Positions 52,589-63,625 of a stretch of 64,000 nucleotides of DNA are shown here, one piece after another. Numbering within the stretch: the stretch's first letter is position 1; every line of letters starts with the position of its first letter. Source of the stretch: Bombyx mori (Eukaryota > Arthropoda > Insecta > Lepidoptera > Bombycidae); the NCBI RefSeq assembly GCF_030269925.1, contig NC_085118.1, positions 17,109,001 through 17,173,000 of the forward strand, written 5' to 3'. The notes beneath the pieces are model-generated. The model saw nothing but the letters and a program-made list of their open reading frames with translations, ran no database searches and had not been told where the DNA came from. Both the position numbers and the translations under genes were made by a program.

Positions 52589-52670
52589 TCCATACAGACA
52601 TCAAACATTATTTTTCACAATATTATTTAAAACATAAAATGGTCAAAAATTCACTATTGATAAAATAAAT

Positions 52671-54359
52671 TCACATTATTTGTTTCAGAATACCCTGTCG
52701 TATTAAAGTCTGACATTCCGAAGTAGGAAGATAATGTCTGCTATTCTTCTTAAGCATAACCACATCACCATCTTCAAGTTCTAATTTACCATAATCCACA
52801 ACACAAAGCACTTCGATGAACAATGATTTAGGGGGCTTTAAATTTTCAGTCAAGTCTATGCCACTGTATCCTATATCTTGGCCTAAAGATCTCATATACA
52901 AAGCAAGATTTCCAGAGTATTTTGAAAACCATTGATATTCATCATCAGAAAGCAATTCTCTGATATCTGGAGGTAGTACTGCACCAAATTCCCAACGTAA
53001 TGTCTTAATTTTTTTCATTCTGTTGTAGAGATAGGCTAATATACACCTTTTATTGCGTTCAAGGGCAGAATGTCTTACTTGAACTGTGGTCCACAATGAT
53101 CTGTTTTCTGTTGTAGCATTACTAAAAATAGTAATTCAATTAATACAAGCGGTAATCATAAAACAGTTTGTTGTTATCTTCTTCTTCTATAAATGAACTT
53201 GATGAGCAATTGAACTACATATTTTTGAAATTTAAATTAAAATGGACTAATAGCAGGTAACCTTATTACAACACCACATGAGACTCAAGTGCATGAAAAT
53301 ATTAACCCCTTTGCACTAAATGACGTTTTCGTTTGTGCGGACCAGCAACTCAGACCGATTTTGGCCAAATTAGAGAAACATTTTAAAAGTACTTTAAGAT
53401 CAACAAACAAACACACATTTCTCTATTTTTTTTATATACCAAAAACAATAATTAGTACTATTATTAAAAAACAACTACACTGTAAAAAAACTCAATAAGC
53501 TGAGCTAAGATTTGGTTAGAAATTGAAGCCAAGCCTGTCCACTAAAGTATTTTTAAGCAGATACATAACCGTAGTGCTGTAACAAATCTGCTGGGTGAGA
53601 TATCTGTGCTACTCAAGCACAACCAGTAAAGCTATCAAATCTGCTGGGCAAGTTATCCAAACTGCTTGAATGTGAAGAGTTATAAAACAAAAAAGTCATA
53701 AAACTTTTTTTTGCATAATTGGGTGAGAGATCTCAGGGCTACCTCAAATCCCATGAAGCTAGCATAACCCCTCGAGGTTAGTAGCAATAGATTGACAAAA
53801 AAAAACAAAAATAGACCTTCCTGGAGTTACAAGGTTACCTGAGCACTTTTGCATCACATGAAACAGAATAGGAGGTTACAGAATAGAAGTGATCATAGCA
53901 AATCTTGCATATTGAACAATAACTACTTGCAGTTATATTAGTAGAAAACCAGTGACTTACGCATCATTCATGTTCAATTTAAATAATAAATGCATTTCTT
54001 CTATTATTTGGCGTATTTTTTCATCCTGTAACATGTGAAATACTATGTACTTTATAAGATTAAAAGACACAAAAATAATAATAGGCGGTGCTATAACAAT
54101 AATTTAATATACTTGTCACTTCTAAATGGATTTCTGACTTTATAGTGCATATGCATAGACAAACAGAATAGATGACAACCGGATAAAATCTTGGTTTCGG
54201 TATTAAATAGTAACTTAAAGCTTTCATTAGATATAACAAGTTTATTCTAATTCCAATCCCATACCTAGATGGGCACATCCAACTTACATTATATTGATCT
54301 ATTGTGTCAGGATTTCTATCTACTTCTTTAATTAGTTCTATAACTTTTTCTGCGAACAT
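52671..54359 (-). CDS. Psf1: GINS complex subunit PSF1, three coding exons, 195 aa
   Basis: Coding exons are 54359-54288, 54025-53961 and 53121-52671, all with GT-AG introns (donors gtaagt twice, acceptors ttacag and ttttag). They join in frame to 588 nt (195 codons plus TGA). PSF1 is part of the GINS tetramer, which joins Cdc45 and Mcm2-7 to make the replicative CMG helicase in the nucleus. Exon 1 starts MFAEKVIELIKEVDRN, as in animal PSF1. Exon 2 gives the helical EKIRQIIEEMHLLF. Exon 3 gives RNKRCILAYLYNRM, KTLRWEFGAVLPPDI, LYMRSLGQD and LKPPKSLFIEVLCVVDYG. It ends in the C-terminal B domain LKKNSRHYLPTSECQTLIRQ. The length is close to the roughly 196 aa of the vertebrate protein. No disruption is seen. 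The introns contain no recognised element. Confidence 0.95.
53122..53960 (-). other. PSF1 intron 2
   Basis: Bounded by gtaagt and tttttag. It contains no recognised repeat or gene, only a short direct repeat 'caaatctgctggg' near 53585 and 53636. Confidence 0.85.
54026..54287 (-). other. PSF1 intron 1
   Basis: Bounded by gtaagt (54287-54282) and ttacag. AT-rich, phase 0, no repeat recognised. Confidence 0.85.
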
Positions 54360-54439
54360 TGTGTGTTACTTATTTACTTAACAATGAGAGAGATAACAAA
54401 CAAAATACTTTAATAATTTAGATAAAAACATTTTTGGCA

Positions 54440-54450
54440 TTGGCGCGAAA
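54440..54450 (-). promoter_or_regulatory. E2F-like site upstream of PSF1
   Basis: On the minus strand TTTCGCGCCAA, matching the E2F consensus TTTSGCGCSAA, 81-91 bp upstream of the PSF1 start codon. Replication genes including GINS subunits are known E2F targets in animals. The site is isolated in AT-rich DNA. Confidence 0.6.
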
Positions 54451-54639
54451 GTTGTTATTAATTTGATGAGTGACAGCTCAAGACTGTGACAGATAGTAAA
54501 TTTGACATTTTATGATCGGATACGCATCATTTTTGGATGAGTTCGAAAATCACAGAAGCCTTGATCTTTAAATCTATAATACCAAAACCTAATCTTAAGA
54601 TATTAAAATTTTCTAGAAGTGGGAGCTAAGTCATACAAG

Positions 54640-54835
54640 TAACTTTTTACAGATAATCACTTAGTAGCAATACAGCCAATAATAATCTCACTCTCCTTAT
54701 CGGGTCGACCATCAGATCCAATTACTCTTGCAAAGACGCTTTCAACTTTAACATTAGGAGCAGACTTAGGGACCCTGATAACCGTACTCGTCGAACTCAA
54801 CAAAGTGTTCGACGTGCAAACTAACCTCCCGGTGC
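54640..54835 (+). mobile_element. Jockey-clade LINE ORF2 C-terminus remnant
   Basis: 'ccatcagatccaattactct', 'aacattaggagcagacttag' and 'accgtactcgtcgaact' match the sense strand of the last 100 bp of ORF2 of the element at 10381. Decayed, with shifts. It is immediately followed by a second LINE fragment. Confidence 0.7.
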
Positions 54836-55503
54836 CACCTCTGGGACATGATGATTTCATCATTCCCGCTGAATTGCGCCTCCTTATCAAGCGGATAAAG
54901 AGGCGCAAGGCATTGTGTGAGGACGGTATTCTCACCCTTGCATTTTTCCACTTTCTAGAATCAGTCGTGTCTTTTAAGACACGGCTGTTTAATTACATTC
55001 TGTCTACAGGATATTTCCCGGGAATTTAGAAGGACAGAAGACAGCCCTCCAATTATCGTCCGATTACCCTGTTGTCGTATGTGGGCAAGTTGTTCGAGCG
55101 GCTGCTGGTGAGAAGAGTGTCTCCGCACATCCTTCTCAGACCCGAGCAATTCTGGATACGTAGCAGTCACTCAACAACGCTGCAATTGGTCTGCGTTATG
55201 CACCTTTTGACGGTCCAACGCACGCCAGTACATGGCGGCAGTATTTCTCGATTTCGAGAAGGCCTTCAACCGTGTCTGGCGTGCGGGGCTTATCTGCAAG
55301 TTGGTGCAGAACACGGACTTCCAGCACGCCTACGTGCGACTACTGGGGTCGTACCTGGAGGGCAGAACTCTTTTTGTCGCGGTCAAGAGCGCTAAATCGT
55401 GGATGCGCCCAGCCACAGCTGGGGTTCCCCAAGGAGGTATCCTGTCACCGATCCTCTACGCTCTCTACACCAACGACATTCCCAATGTCGTTACGTTGTG
55501 TTA
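54836..55503 (+). mobile_element. Jockey-superfamily LINE, RT fragment
   Basis: Plus-strand frames give LRLLIKRIKRRKALCEDGIL, SNYRPITLLSYVGKLFERLL, AVFLDFEKAFNRVWRAGLIC and TAGVPQGGILSPILYALYTN, the RT fingers and palm in order. A stop lies at 55027 and shifts near 55210. It ends before the catalytic ADD box. This is a different family from the copy at 10136. Confidence 0.8.
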
Positions 55504-55562
55504 ACACACAGAAATAATAAGCAGTAACATATCTATGACGGCGTTAACGTTACTTCTGTTAT

Positions 55563-55680
55563 ACAGCACGTGCAATAGGAGTGAGTCATACACAAGCCAG
55601 GTGCGCCGGCCGTGTCACTCCACTCGTAAAACAGCACGTGCAACAGGAGTGACTCATAGATAAGCCAGGTGCCCCGGCCG
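55563..55680. repeat. 68-bp tandem repeat, about 1.7 units
   Basis: 'acagcacgtgcaa.aggagtga' and 'aagccaggtgc.ccggcc' recur 68 bp apart, with about 50 bp of clear similarity. Each unit contains the E-box CACGTG. It belongs to no element I recognise. Confidence 0.7.
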
Positions 55681-55853
55681 ACTGCGTTTGCTCGGTGCAC
55701 TTACTATATCCTTGTTACATTGTGTGATTAAGTGACTGTTTTACGTACTGGTTAAGGTTGGATAAATGTTAAAGTGAATTAAGTTATCATATTGTTGATT
55801 AAATCAGGAATCAAAAAGTGACTTCGTTTTACTGGGTGTTCAACAAGATAATA

Positions 55854-55892
55854 TCCCCCGCCCTAACCCCCCCCCCCCCTCCCCCTCCCACA
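55854..55892 (-). repeat. C-rich tract (G-quadruplex potential on minus strand)
   Basis: Runs of C5, C14, C5 and C3 within 40 bp. The minus strand has at least four G-runs of three or more with loops of one to four bases, the pattern of a G-quadruplex. It could also be a sequencing-prone homopolymer. Confidence 0.6.
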
Positions 55893-56069
55893 TAATACGC
55901 AATGGAATTGTTCAATGAGTAACGTATGTTCGTCTGCTTTTTGTGGCCACAATACCAAACAATTACAACTTCTAGTTTTGTTGATCCGAAGAGTCGATAA
56001 TTGTAAAATGAAAGAATAAACACCAAATGGAAATTTTAAGTTCTTTCTATTGGGTCCACAGCTGTCTAT

Positions 56070-56585
56070 AAAGTTTACTTATGGACGAGAGTTTTACGTG
56101 ATAACGTCGTAAAGACTCCGTATGCTTTACCACCTGAAGTATTTCCTTCCGCCCGAGACCAAGACAATACTCGTTCAAACTTTGGTTTTCCCCTTGATCG
56201 ACTATGGTGATGTGTGCTACTTTGACCTGAATGCATAATATCTACTCAATAAACTTAACCGGCTTCTCAATAACTGCATTCGATTTATTTATGATCTTCG
56301 GAAATACGATCACGTATCTTCTCATCGCTCCCAACTTAAATGGCTCCCCATTCGACAACGCCGTAGCTTGCGTGCTCTCGGTACTCTTTACTCTTTGTTG
56401 CATTCCCCAAATCCACCTGCTTATTTAACTACTTCCTTTCAATACTTAGGGTCTGACCACAGCCGAAATCTTCGTTCATCTCACAATGTTCTTCTTCGCT
56501 GTCCTCCATATAGTTCTGACTCGGTTCTCTAAGGTCGGCCACTACACGTGAAGCGTTTAAGATGAGGGTTCGAGAACTGTTTCTA
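56070..56585 (+). mobile_element. CR1-like LINE, RT C-terminus
   Basis: Plus-strand frames read LVFPLIDYGDVCYFDLNA, LNKLNRLLNNCIRFIYDLRK, YDHVSSHRSQLKWLPIRQRR and SLRALGTLYSLLHS, typical of the C-terminus of CR1-group LINEs. Stops and a shift near 56250 and 56330. An AT-rich 3' region with TATAT repeats follows. Confidence 0.75.
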
Positions 56586-56757
56586 GAGAGTTATCAGAGT
56601 CATCTAATTGATAATATTTATTTATATATATTTTATACATATATATTTATGTAAATGTATTTATTTAAGTACGAGTTTTTGTATCTATAAATATTATGTA
56701 TGTTATATATACACATATGTTTAAGTAATATCACTATCACACTACACCTATCAAGGT

Positions 56758-57205
56758 TCATCTCTGCACCCCCCTAAGGTAGACTCTCAGAGAATTTTTC
56801 GGAGCATCTGGGTCTACGGAGGGACTTCGGTTCCCTCTGTATTTTGTACCGTATGTTCCATGGGGAGTGCTCTGAGGAATTGTTCGAGATGATACCGGCA
56901 TCTCGTTTTTACCATCGCACCACCCGCCACCGGAGTAGAGTTCATACATACTACCTGGAGCCACTGCAGTCATCCACAGTGCGTTTCCAGAGGTCTTTTT
57001 TGCCACGTACCATCCGCCTATGGAATGAGCTTCCCTTCACGGTGTTTCCCGAGCGCTATGAGATGTCCTTCTTCAAACTAGGCTTGTGGAGAGTATTAAG
57101 CGGTAGGCAGCGGCTTGGCTCTGCCCCTGGCATTGCTGAAGTCCATGGGTGACGGTAACCACTCACCATCAGGTGGGCTGTGAGCTCGTCCATCCATCTA
57201 AGCAA
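56758..57205 (+). mobile_element. LINE-A 3' end with a Bm1-type tail
   Basis: Longest LINE-A copy. An open frame at 56844-57152 encodes MYRMFHGECSEELFEMIPAS, FQRSFLPRTIRLWNELPFTV, FPERYEMSFFKLGLWRVLSG and RQRLGSAPGIAEVHG. After 'ggtaaccactcaccatcagg' the tail switches from the usual 'ccgtatgctcgtctgcctac' to the Bm1 form 'ctgtgagctcgtccatccat' plus 'ctaagcaataaaa' and an 18-base A run. Confidence 0.85.
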
Positions 57206-57709
57206 TAAAAAAAAAAAAAAAAAACGTGGATGTTTTAGTTTATTTTTATCGAAATCACAGTTTTGTTATATTGTTTTACTTCACGAACCAACAGATATTT
57301 TTTTACTAGTCAAGACACCTATTGTCACTGTCTATGTCTATGTTTACTTTGTTTTTGCTAAGGATATCTATCAACTCAAACAAAATATTTTAGATTAAAT
57401 CATCACGCAGTGATGTAGATTGTAGACAATTTACATGACACAGTGTTTCCGAACATGTCTCTAGAAAGTGACGTAATGACGAATGCTAATAAAAACAAAA
57501 AATGGCAGCCTTATGTAGTCACAAATACTCCAGCATTGAATCTTAATCACGCATTGTGCACGCGCATTCGTTGTAGTGAGGCTGTTTATTACGCGACATT
57601 TTTGTGTCAAAACATGGTTCCGTGTTCATAAACAATTGTAATATAAACAATAGTGAAACGATAAGATTATTGTTAAAATTGAAAACGGTCGTATAGAATT
57701 GAACCAAAA
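57206..57709 (+). promoter_or_regulatory. Region upstream of the cactus start codon
   Basis: About 500 bp between the LINE-A tail and the Cactus ATG. It must hold the 5' UTR or a 5' intron of the gene. I see no TATA box at a convincing position. The context at the start codon is CCAAAAATG, a good animal start. Confidence 0.4.
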
Positions 57710-60700
57710 ATGAGTGCCAAAAAAGATTCCGAAACGAAATTGCGCGAGGACGAGTACGCTGATTCCGGTTTTGTTACTGGTGAAATATCAGGACCGTGTG
57801 ATAGTAATGATATCGATTCAGGGATGATCGATTATGATGAAAAGAATAGTGAAGGTGAAAGTGGAGTGAAATCCATTACGGATAGGCTGTCACAAGTAAT
57901 GGTTAGTGTTCAGAGTCCTGCACAGAGTACCGCAGACATTCCTCCGCTGTATCTACTGTTCCAACAGGACGAGGACGGAGACACGTATGTATAAATCATT
58001 ATACTCCACGCACTCTTACAACAACAACAAAAATTCTTCATTTTGGCTTTTTGGGGTCTGTGCATGAAATTTTTCCCTATAATTTTAAACAACATTGTTA
58101 ACTTGATTTGACACTACTACTATTATTAAATACTTTTTCGAGAAACACTCCTTGCTTACCTTTTAGTTTAATGATAGATTTTTAAATATATTTTGAGATT
58201 TATCAAATTACTTTTTTGTTGTTGTTAAAGTCAATTAATTACCTACGAAGGGCATATTTAAAAAAAAAACATTGTTAATGTGGAAATTTTATCAAATTAT
58301 ACTTGTGCAAGAACCTCAGCTCACCAAGAAAATTAATATGACAATCTTACCCAGCCAATACAGTTTGTAATAAGTCAACAGACCTAAACTACAATATGTA
58401 TTCTTATTAAAACCATGATGAAACTTGAACTATAACAAAAGAAATTCCCTGTGTTCAGTGAAATAAATGAGAGAAATAGCAACTTTACGTTTAAGGTGCT
58501 TACTATATCCTTTCATTCGTCTATTTTAATAAATCTATTTTGAATTAACATGCAGTTAAATAAAACCAATTTTTATCATGTTTCTTTATTAAGCTTTAAA
58601 CTTTTTGCTAAAGCGTTAATTCTCGTAGTTTAGCATTTTATAAAGCATATTAAAATATATTGATATAAAGTTGCTAGTTCAATTATATTTTAACAGGGTA
58701 CAATAACATAAACTTCATTTAAAAAAATGTTTATCAGTACAGTAACAAAAATGAACTTAAAGCGTTGTAGCCTAATACGGTAATATGCACATGATATGTT
58801 GTAAATTCTGTAATGAATAAATTGCATGCACTGCCCGCCATTGCAGTAGCCTTTGTCCACTCTGTGTAGAACCACTGTGTTTATCCACAGTGCATTTCCG
58901 GAGATATTTTCTGGCATGTACCATCTGGCTTTGTAATTAACTCCTCTCTTTGATGTTTCTCAAATGCCTTATAATGTTGGAAGGTTGGTTGACAAGATTT
59001 ATAGAAAATACTCAGGGGCAGGAAGCAATTTGGCTCTGCCCCTGGCATTACTGATGTGAATTAGCAATGGTAACCACTCACCATCAGGTGGGCCATATGC
59101 TTTGATATCTTTGTTTTCAGTGAAACTATAGACTAAATATACATAAACTAAATATTCACTACTATGTTTTAGTAAATATAGCAGTGAAAAAGACTTGATA
59201 TTCTTCCAATATTTAAATTAACAAGGAAATCATTTATACATTTTACAACTTCCTTTGCGCGGATTTGTTTTTTTGAATAAAGACGATCAAAGTGAGCAAA
59301 TTTAATTGCTTGAAAAACATATTGATTGGATTGATAATACAATTAGTAATCATGATCAAGTATATAATAATATACTTATGAGTGCAAATGTAACTGTTTC
59401 AGCCTTCTTTGAATATAAATAACTAGGGACTATTTTTAAATATTTGAATTAGAACTGATAATTATTTGTTTTTCTAAACTATCTAAAACTACCAAAATAT
59501 TATTTGTTAAACTGTTCCCAGATGTGTTGACAATTCTAGCTCATGTTGTTTTAATTATCAATACATAACATTTTACACTGTTTTTATTTATTTGATATCC
59601 CTAAAATTATTTATTTAACTTCCTCACTCAGATCAATAACCTATGTAGCTATGTATAATAAAAGAACAAGCTATTGAATAGATTAGATAGTGATATGATT
59701 ACATCACTAGATGCAACTAGTGATGTCCTCAAATGACCTCACTCACAACACCATCACTCATATAAATTCTGAGGATTACATGGGTACATCTAATGTGTTT
59801 GTTTATATCAGGTGGTTCCTGCATTGTATTCAGATAGAATGGACTGGTTCATGCACATACCAATGATAGAATCAACCAATCGACAATATCATCATCTGGT
59901 ACTCGTTTTCACAATTCAAACTAATTACAAAACAAGTTAACATTTATAAAAACAAGTTTACTTCCTCAATAATTGTAAATTGTTTCGTTTTATTTAAATA
60001 GTATATTTTATAATACCTATTAATAAATGTCTATGATAAATTTATAAATTAAGGTTTATTTATTTAGCATACATACATACAATCTATGCAAGTACAACAT
60101 CGATATAACACCAGTTGTATAATAAATGATTAATCATACATATGAAATATAAAAAAATATGTTTATTAGTAGAAGGTCTGAAAAATAAAATATAAAGTAT
60201 TTAAATTTAAGAAGTACTTCCTGTCTATGAACTCATTTTTTCAGTACAGATATTCCCATAAATAGATTACTCAATGTCTAAAATGAAAACAGTCACTATA
60301 AAGTGTTACCAGTGCCTATTATGGCTATTACATATCAGTGAACTACTTATTACATTATAAGGAGTCTGTGCAGTTGATATGTTGAATGTGAAGAGTTGTT
60401 ATTTTCCATTACAGACAACTACACATCGCCTCCGTACACGGCTGTGAAAAGTCAGTGGGTACCCTCATCAGGGTGTGCCCTGAGAAGTCGTGGCTGGACG
60501 TGCCCAACGATTATGGCCATACGCCACTGCATCTAGCGGTGATGAGTGGTAATGCCATCATCACTAGGATGTTGGTCATCGCCGGAGCTGACATCGGAGC
60601 GAGAGACTGCCTCGGAGAGACTCCGCTACACAAAGCGACTGCCGCCCGCCATATAGAATGCTTAAAAGCACTACTTGCCAAAGTTCCTGAGCATCAGAGC

Positions 60701-60740
60701 AGTAAAGTATTAACAGTACTGGAGCAGAAGAACTACAACG
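57710..60740 (+). CDS. cact: Cactus / IkB homologue, first two coding exons (gene continues past 64000)
   Basis: Exon 57710-57984 (donor gtatgt, phase 2) and exon 60415-60740 (acceptor ttacag, donor gtaagt, phase 1) give 200 codons. Cactus holds Dorsal/Dif-type NF-kB factors in the cytoplasm until Toll signalling triggers its phosphorylation and degradation. The N-terminus has DSG motifs at residues 18-20 (DSGFVT) and 36-38, resembling the IkB phosphodegron DSGxxS with Thr in the last place. An acidic region and GESGVKSITDRLSQVMVSVQ follow. Ankyrin repeats are DTQLHIASVHGCEKSVGTLI (about residue 92), YGHTPLHLAVMSGNAIITRM (about 125) and LGETPLHKATAARHIECLKA (about 158). The remaining ankyrin repeats and the C-terminus must lie beyond the window. 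No defect is seen. Confidence 0.93.
57985..60414 (+). other. cactus intron 1
   Basis: 2.43 kb, AT-rich, GT-AG bounded, phase 2. It contains one decayed LINE-A fragment (58790-59105) and otherwise nothing recognised. Confidence 0.85.
58790..59105 (+). mobile_element. Old LINE-A 3' end inside cactus intron 1
   Basis: 'tttatccacagtgcatttcc', 'ggcatgtaccatctggcttt', 'tggctctgcccctggcatta' and 'ggtaaccactcaccatcagg'. It is strongly mutated with no frame left. It is inserted in the sense direction of the gene. Confidence 0.65.
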
Positions 60741-61290
60741 GTAAGTTGTTTATTTAAAAGAAATCATTCAAATATTTCCTTGTAGCCATTTGTGAGCGAC
60801 TCGACTGATAACAAATTCAGTAACAGATTAGTGTAATGAGTGTTGATCAATTTATATACCTCGTGCTTTTATTCAGATTCTAGCTAAATTAATATTAACT
60901 ATAAACCTAGCAAGTTTGCAGCGAGATAAATTATTGTCTCACTGAATCAGATGTAAAAACCCATACAAACTCGGAATTTCCACTTACGATTCGCTTTAAG
61001 CGTTCTTAAAGACTTGACCGTCGGCAACTACCGCATTTTTATTATTAAAATTTATTAAGTTAAAATTGCGTAATTTCACTAATATCGTGGTCTGTTATCG
61101 GTCGTTGAATTAAGACGCAGTATGAACGATAAAATGTAATGCCGAGATTAGCACGTCCGAATTTGAACTACGCATAGTACTGTACTTATCCTGTGGTAGG
61201 TTAAATGTTTGACCTCGGATAATTCAGGGAAGTAGTATTTATTGCCGGCGCCGGCGTCGCGGTCCATCCAGGCGTGAACTTACACCCTAA

Positions 61291-61302
61291 TGACGTCACG
61301 TG
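61291..61302. promoter_or_regulatory. CRE palindrome overlapping an E-box
   Basis: TGACGTCA at 61291-61298 overlaps CACGTG at 61297-61302. A second TGACGTCA lies at 61442-61449. These match the CREB/ATF and bHLH consensus sites; function is inferred only. Confidence 0.4.
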
Positions 61303-63615
61303 TTCATTGCATTAGAAGCTACGTAGTCTACTAGCATACATTGTTGAATTGAACACTAGCAGCTCGTATCTGGAGCCAGTTTGTGGCACGACACAGACAT
61401 ACGGCGTTGTTTACGTCCGAAGTGCGAACCGTGTCTACTTGTGACGTCATTCAAGGTCTCCATTACGATCGAAGTCATTAAAAATCTATCGTAAATTCGG
61501 TTTGGAATACAGCGAAACGCAATTCATGAGCATCCATTCAAAATTTTAGAATGTCTCGTGGACTCGTCCTCATTTTAAATCGTGAACACGGAACGACCCG
61601 TGTAGAGCTGCATCAAAACATGATATTTCGAGTTTTTTTAATTAGCGGTTTTCCCTGATCATCTCTGGTCGGCTTCAAGTTTTGTGTAAAAGAATTTCGC
61701 ACGACTTCTGGTCGTCGATCTGCATACGGTTTTACCCGACGCTTGACCTTGCCGAGACAGTCAAACACGTATTATAACATAATTTTCGGACTTAATAATT
61801 ATACATCTATACTGCGAGCCGTTCGACAGAGGCCGCCTACGTGCGAGGCGGTGTGACCGCGGACTGGGTATTCCCAACGACCGTTCTCAAACTTGAGTGA
61901 AAGCATTATGCTTACATTGAACCGAATCTACCGCTCCAAACGTTCGCACGACTCTTTAGTCGGGATGCCCCACTGTCCACTGCGCTGCACATAGCTAATT
62001 ATGAATTTGTTAAGCAGCCGGCATAGTAAACTGGGTTTTTCTAAACAACAATAAATACATAATGTTTACTTTTCATATCTGCGTTTTGTGTAAACGCAGC
62101 AATTCCCTTGCTTCTATCGCCGTCAAATCGCGCCTGAAGTCGCTTGCTTTCACTAAGTAGCTTACAAAGTGAACTTGTTGAAGGTAAACACAAGTCCATT
62201 CCGTTAAATGTATTCGCTGGGTTGATCGGTCTAAGGAAAACCGCAGAGGTACGGCTGCAGGCACCGTAATTTCCCATTATTCGAGCTGAACAATGAGTCG
62301 ATGTGCTGATGGGTTATACCCGCGTGAAAGTGTGTCCAGGGGCCGTGCTGCCGCGTTACATACTCGCGGAAATCCCAAGCGTCGTCGTAATAATAGCGTT
62401 ACGTCGCCGCCTCGCCACCCACGCTTTCTAATTTTAAAACGCTGTACTGAATCTCACTTAACAGACGCGCATATGTATATATAGGAGAATTCAAATCATA
62501 CCAAATTAAACCCTTGCGTGCTGCTATGTTTGGTTAAAGAAATATTCGACGACCGACCGGATTTAGAGAATTTCCAAAAAAAACAGGTTCCGCTGATGAT
62601 CGAAGTGCGAGAGGTTGTGAATACTGTTTTTTTTTTATTAAACCTCAAGTTTATTTATGATTCGAGTCACGAAAATGAAGTAGGTAAATGGCATAAGGTA
62701 ATGGAATTCCCAAATTAGCGTATAAAACGCTTCGAAAAATGTACACGAGGAATGCCCTCGTGTTTAGATTGCGGTTTGCTTACATATTTTATTGAAATTA
62801 CACGCAAAAACAGGTTTTAAGAATTGAATTAATTAGAAAATTGTACTTACATGTAACTTTCATGATATTCCCTTGTACGAATCTACGATAAAATATCTAC
62901 AATAGTGGACTGCGTACATAACATCCTATCTATATTAGCGTATAGTTAAATCCTTTATTGCATACCAAGATAATAGTCGACTATAAAAACGGAGGCTTTG
63001 GAATAGTTGTTATCAAAACAAGAACGAAGATATAGTATTTTCCAAGGTTTTCATGTATCGAAGACATGATTCAGAAGCGAATATACTACGCATTGATCTG
63101 ACGTTCAAATTATTCGCGGCTCAGTTTCCGGTGTTTAGAACATTCCAGAAGTTCCCCGGTCACTGTAAATAAATTATGTGTTTCATATGAAACGTGAGTT
63201 TTCTACTTTTCATTTTGCAATACAGTTCACCACAACTTGGTTCCTTGACACCTTGATGTAAATTGTGTAGTAGTAATTGTACCGCCATCGTATTATTGCA
63301 AACGGTGGATCGTCGCAGCGTGGGATTTTCCTACACTCGGCCTGGTTCTTCAATGACCTCTGTATTATCAAGATTTCAACATAACCTTACAGAATATGGT
63401 GGCGGCCATGCCCGACATGTTGCTTGTTGGAGACTCTTCTCTCGGGACTGACATTTCTATGTAATACTCTGTATCTCGATTCGGGCGCATGCTTCAAAAT
63501 GCACATTGACGTTGTCATGTCAATGGACAACTACTGTTTGTCTTAGGTTGTGTTCCTAATTGTAAGCCAATTAACGATATAATAATACTTGGATGGCACA
63601 CTAAACGTCTAATTG

Positions 63616-63625
63616 GGGAACTTCC
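63616..63625 (+). promoter_or_regulatory. kB-consensus motif in cactus intron 2
   Basis: GGGAACTTCC fits GGGRNNYYCC exactly. Near matches lie at 61646-61655 (complement GGGAAAACCG), 62702-62711 (complement GGGAATTCCA) and 63141-63150. Such motifs are short and one is expected by chance in a few kb. Confidence 0.3.

Noticed and set aside
54657..54935. Minus-strand frame that looks like a conserved protein C-terminus (VKVESVFARVIGSDGRPDKE)
   Set aside because: It is the antisense shadow of Jockey ORF2 C-terminal sequence: the plus strand matches the last 100 bp of the ORF2 at 10381.
62293..62718. Additional cactus exons
   Set aside because: Neither frame shows ankyrin signatures (TPLH, GAD) or splice sites in the required phase.
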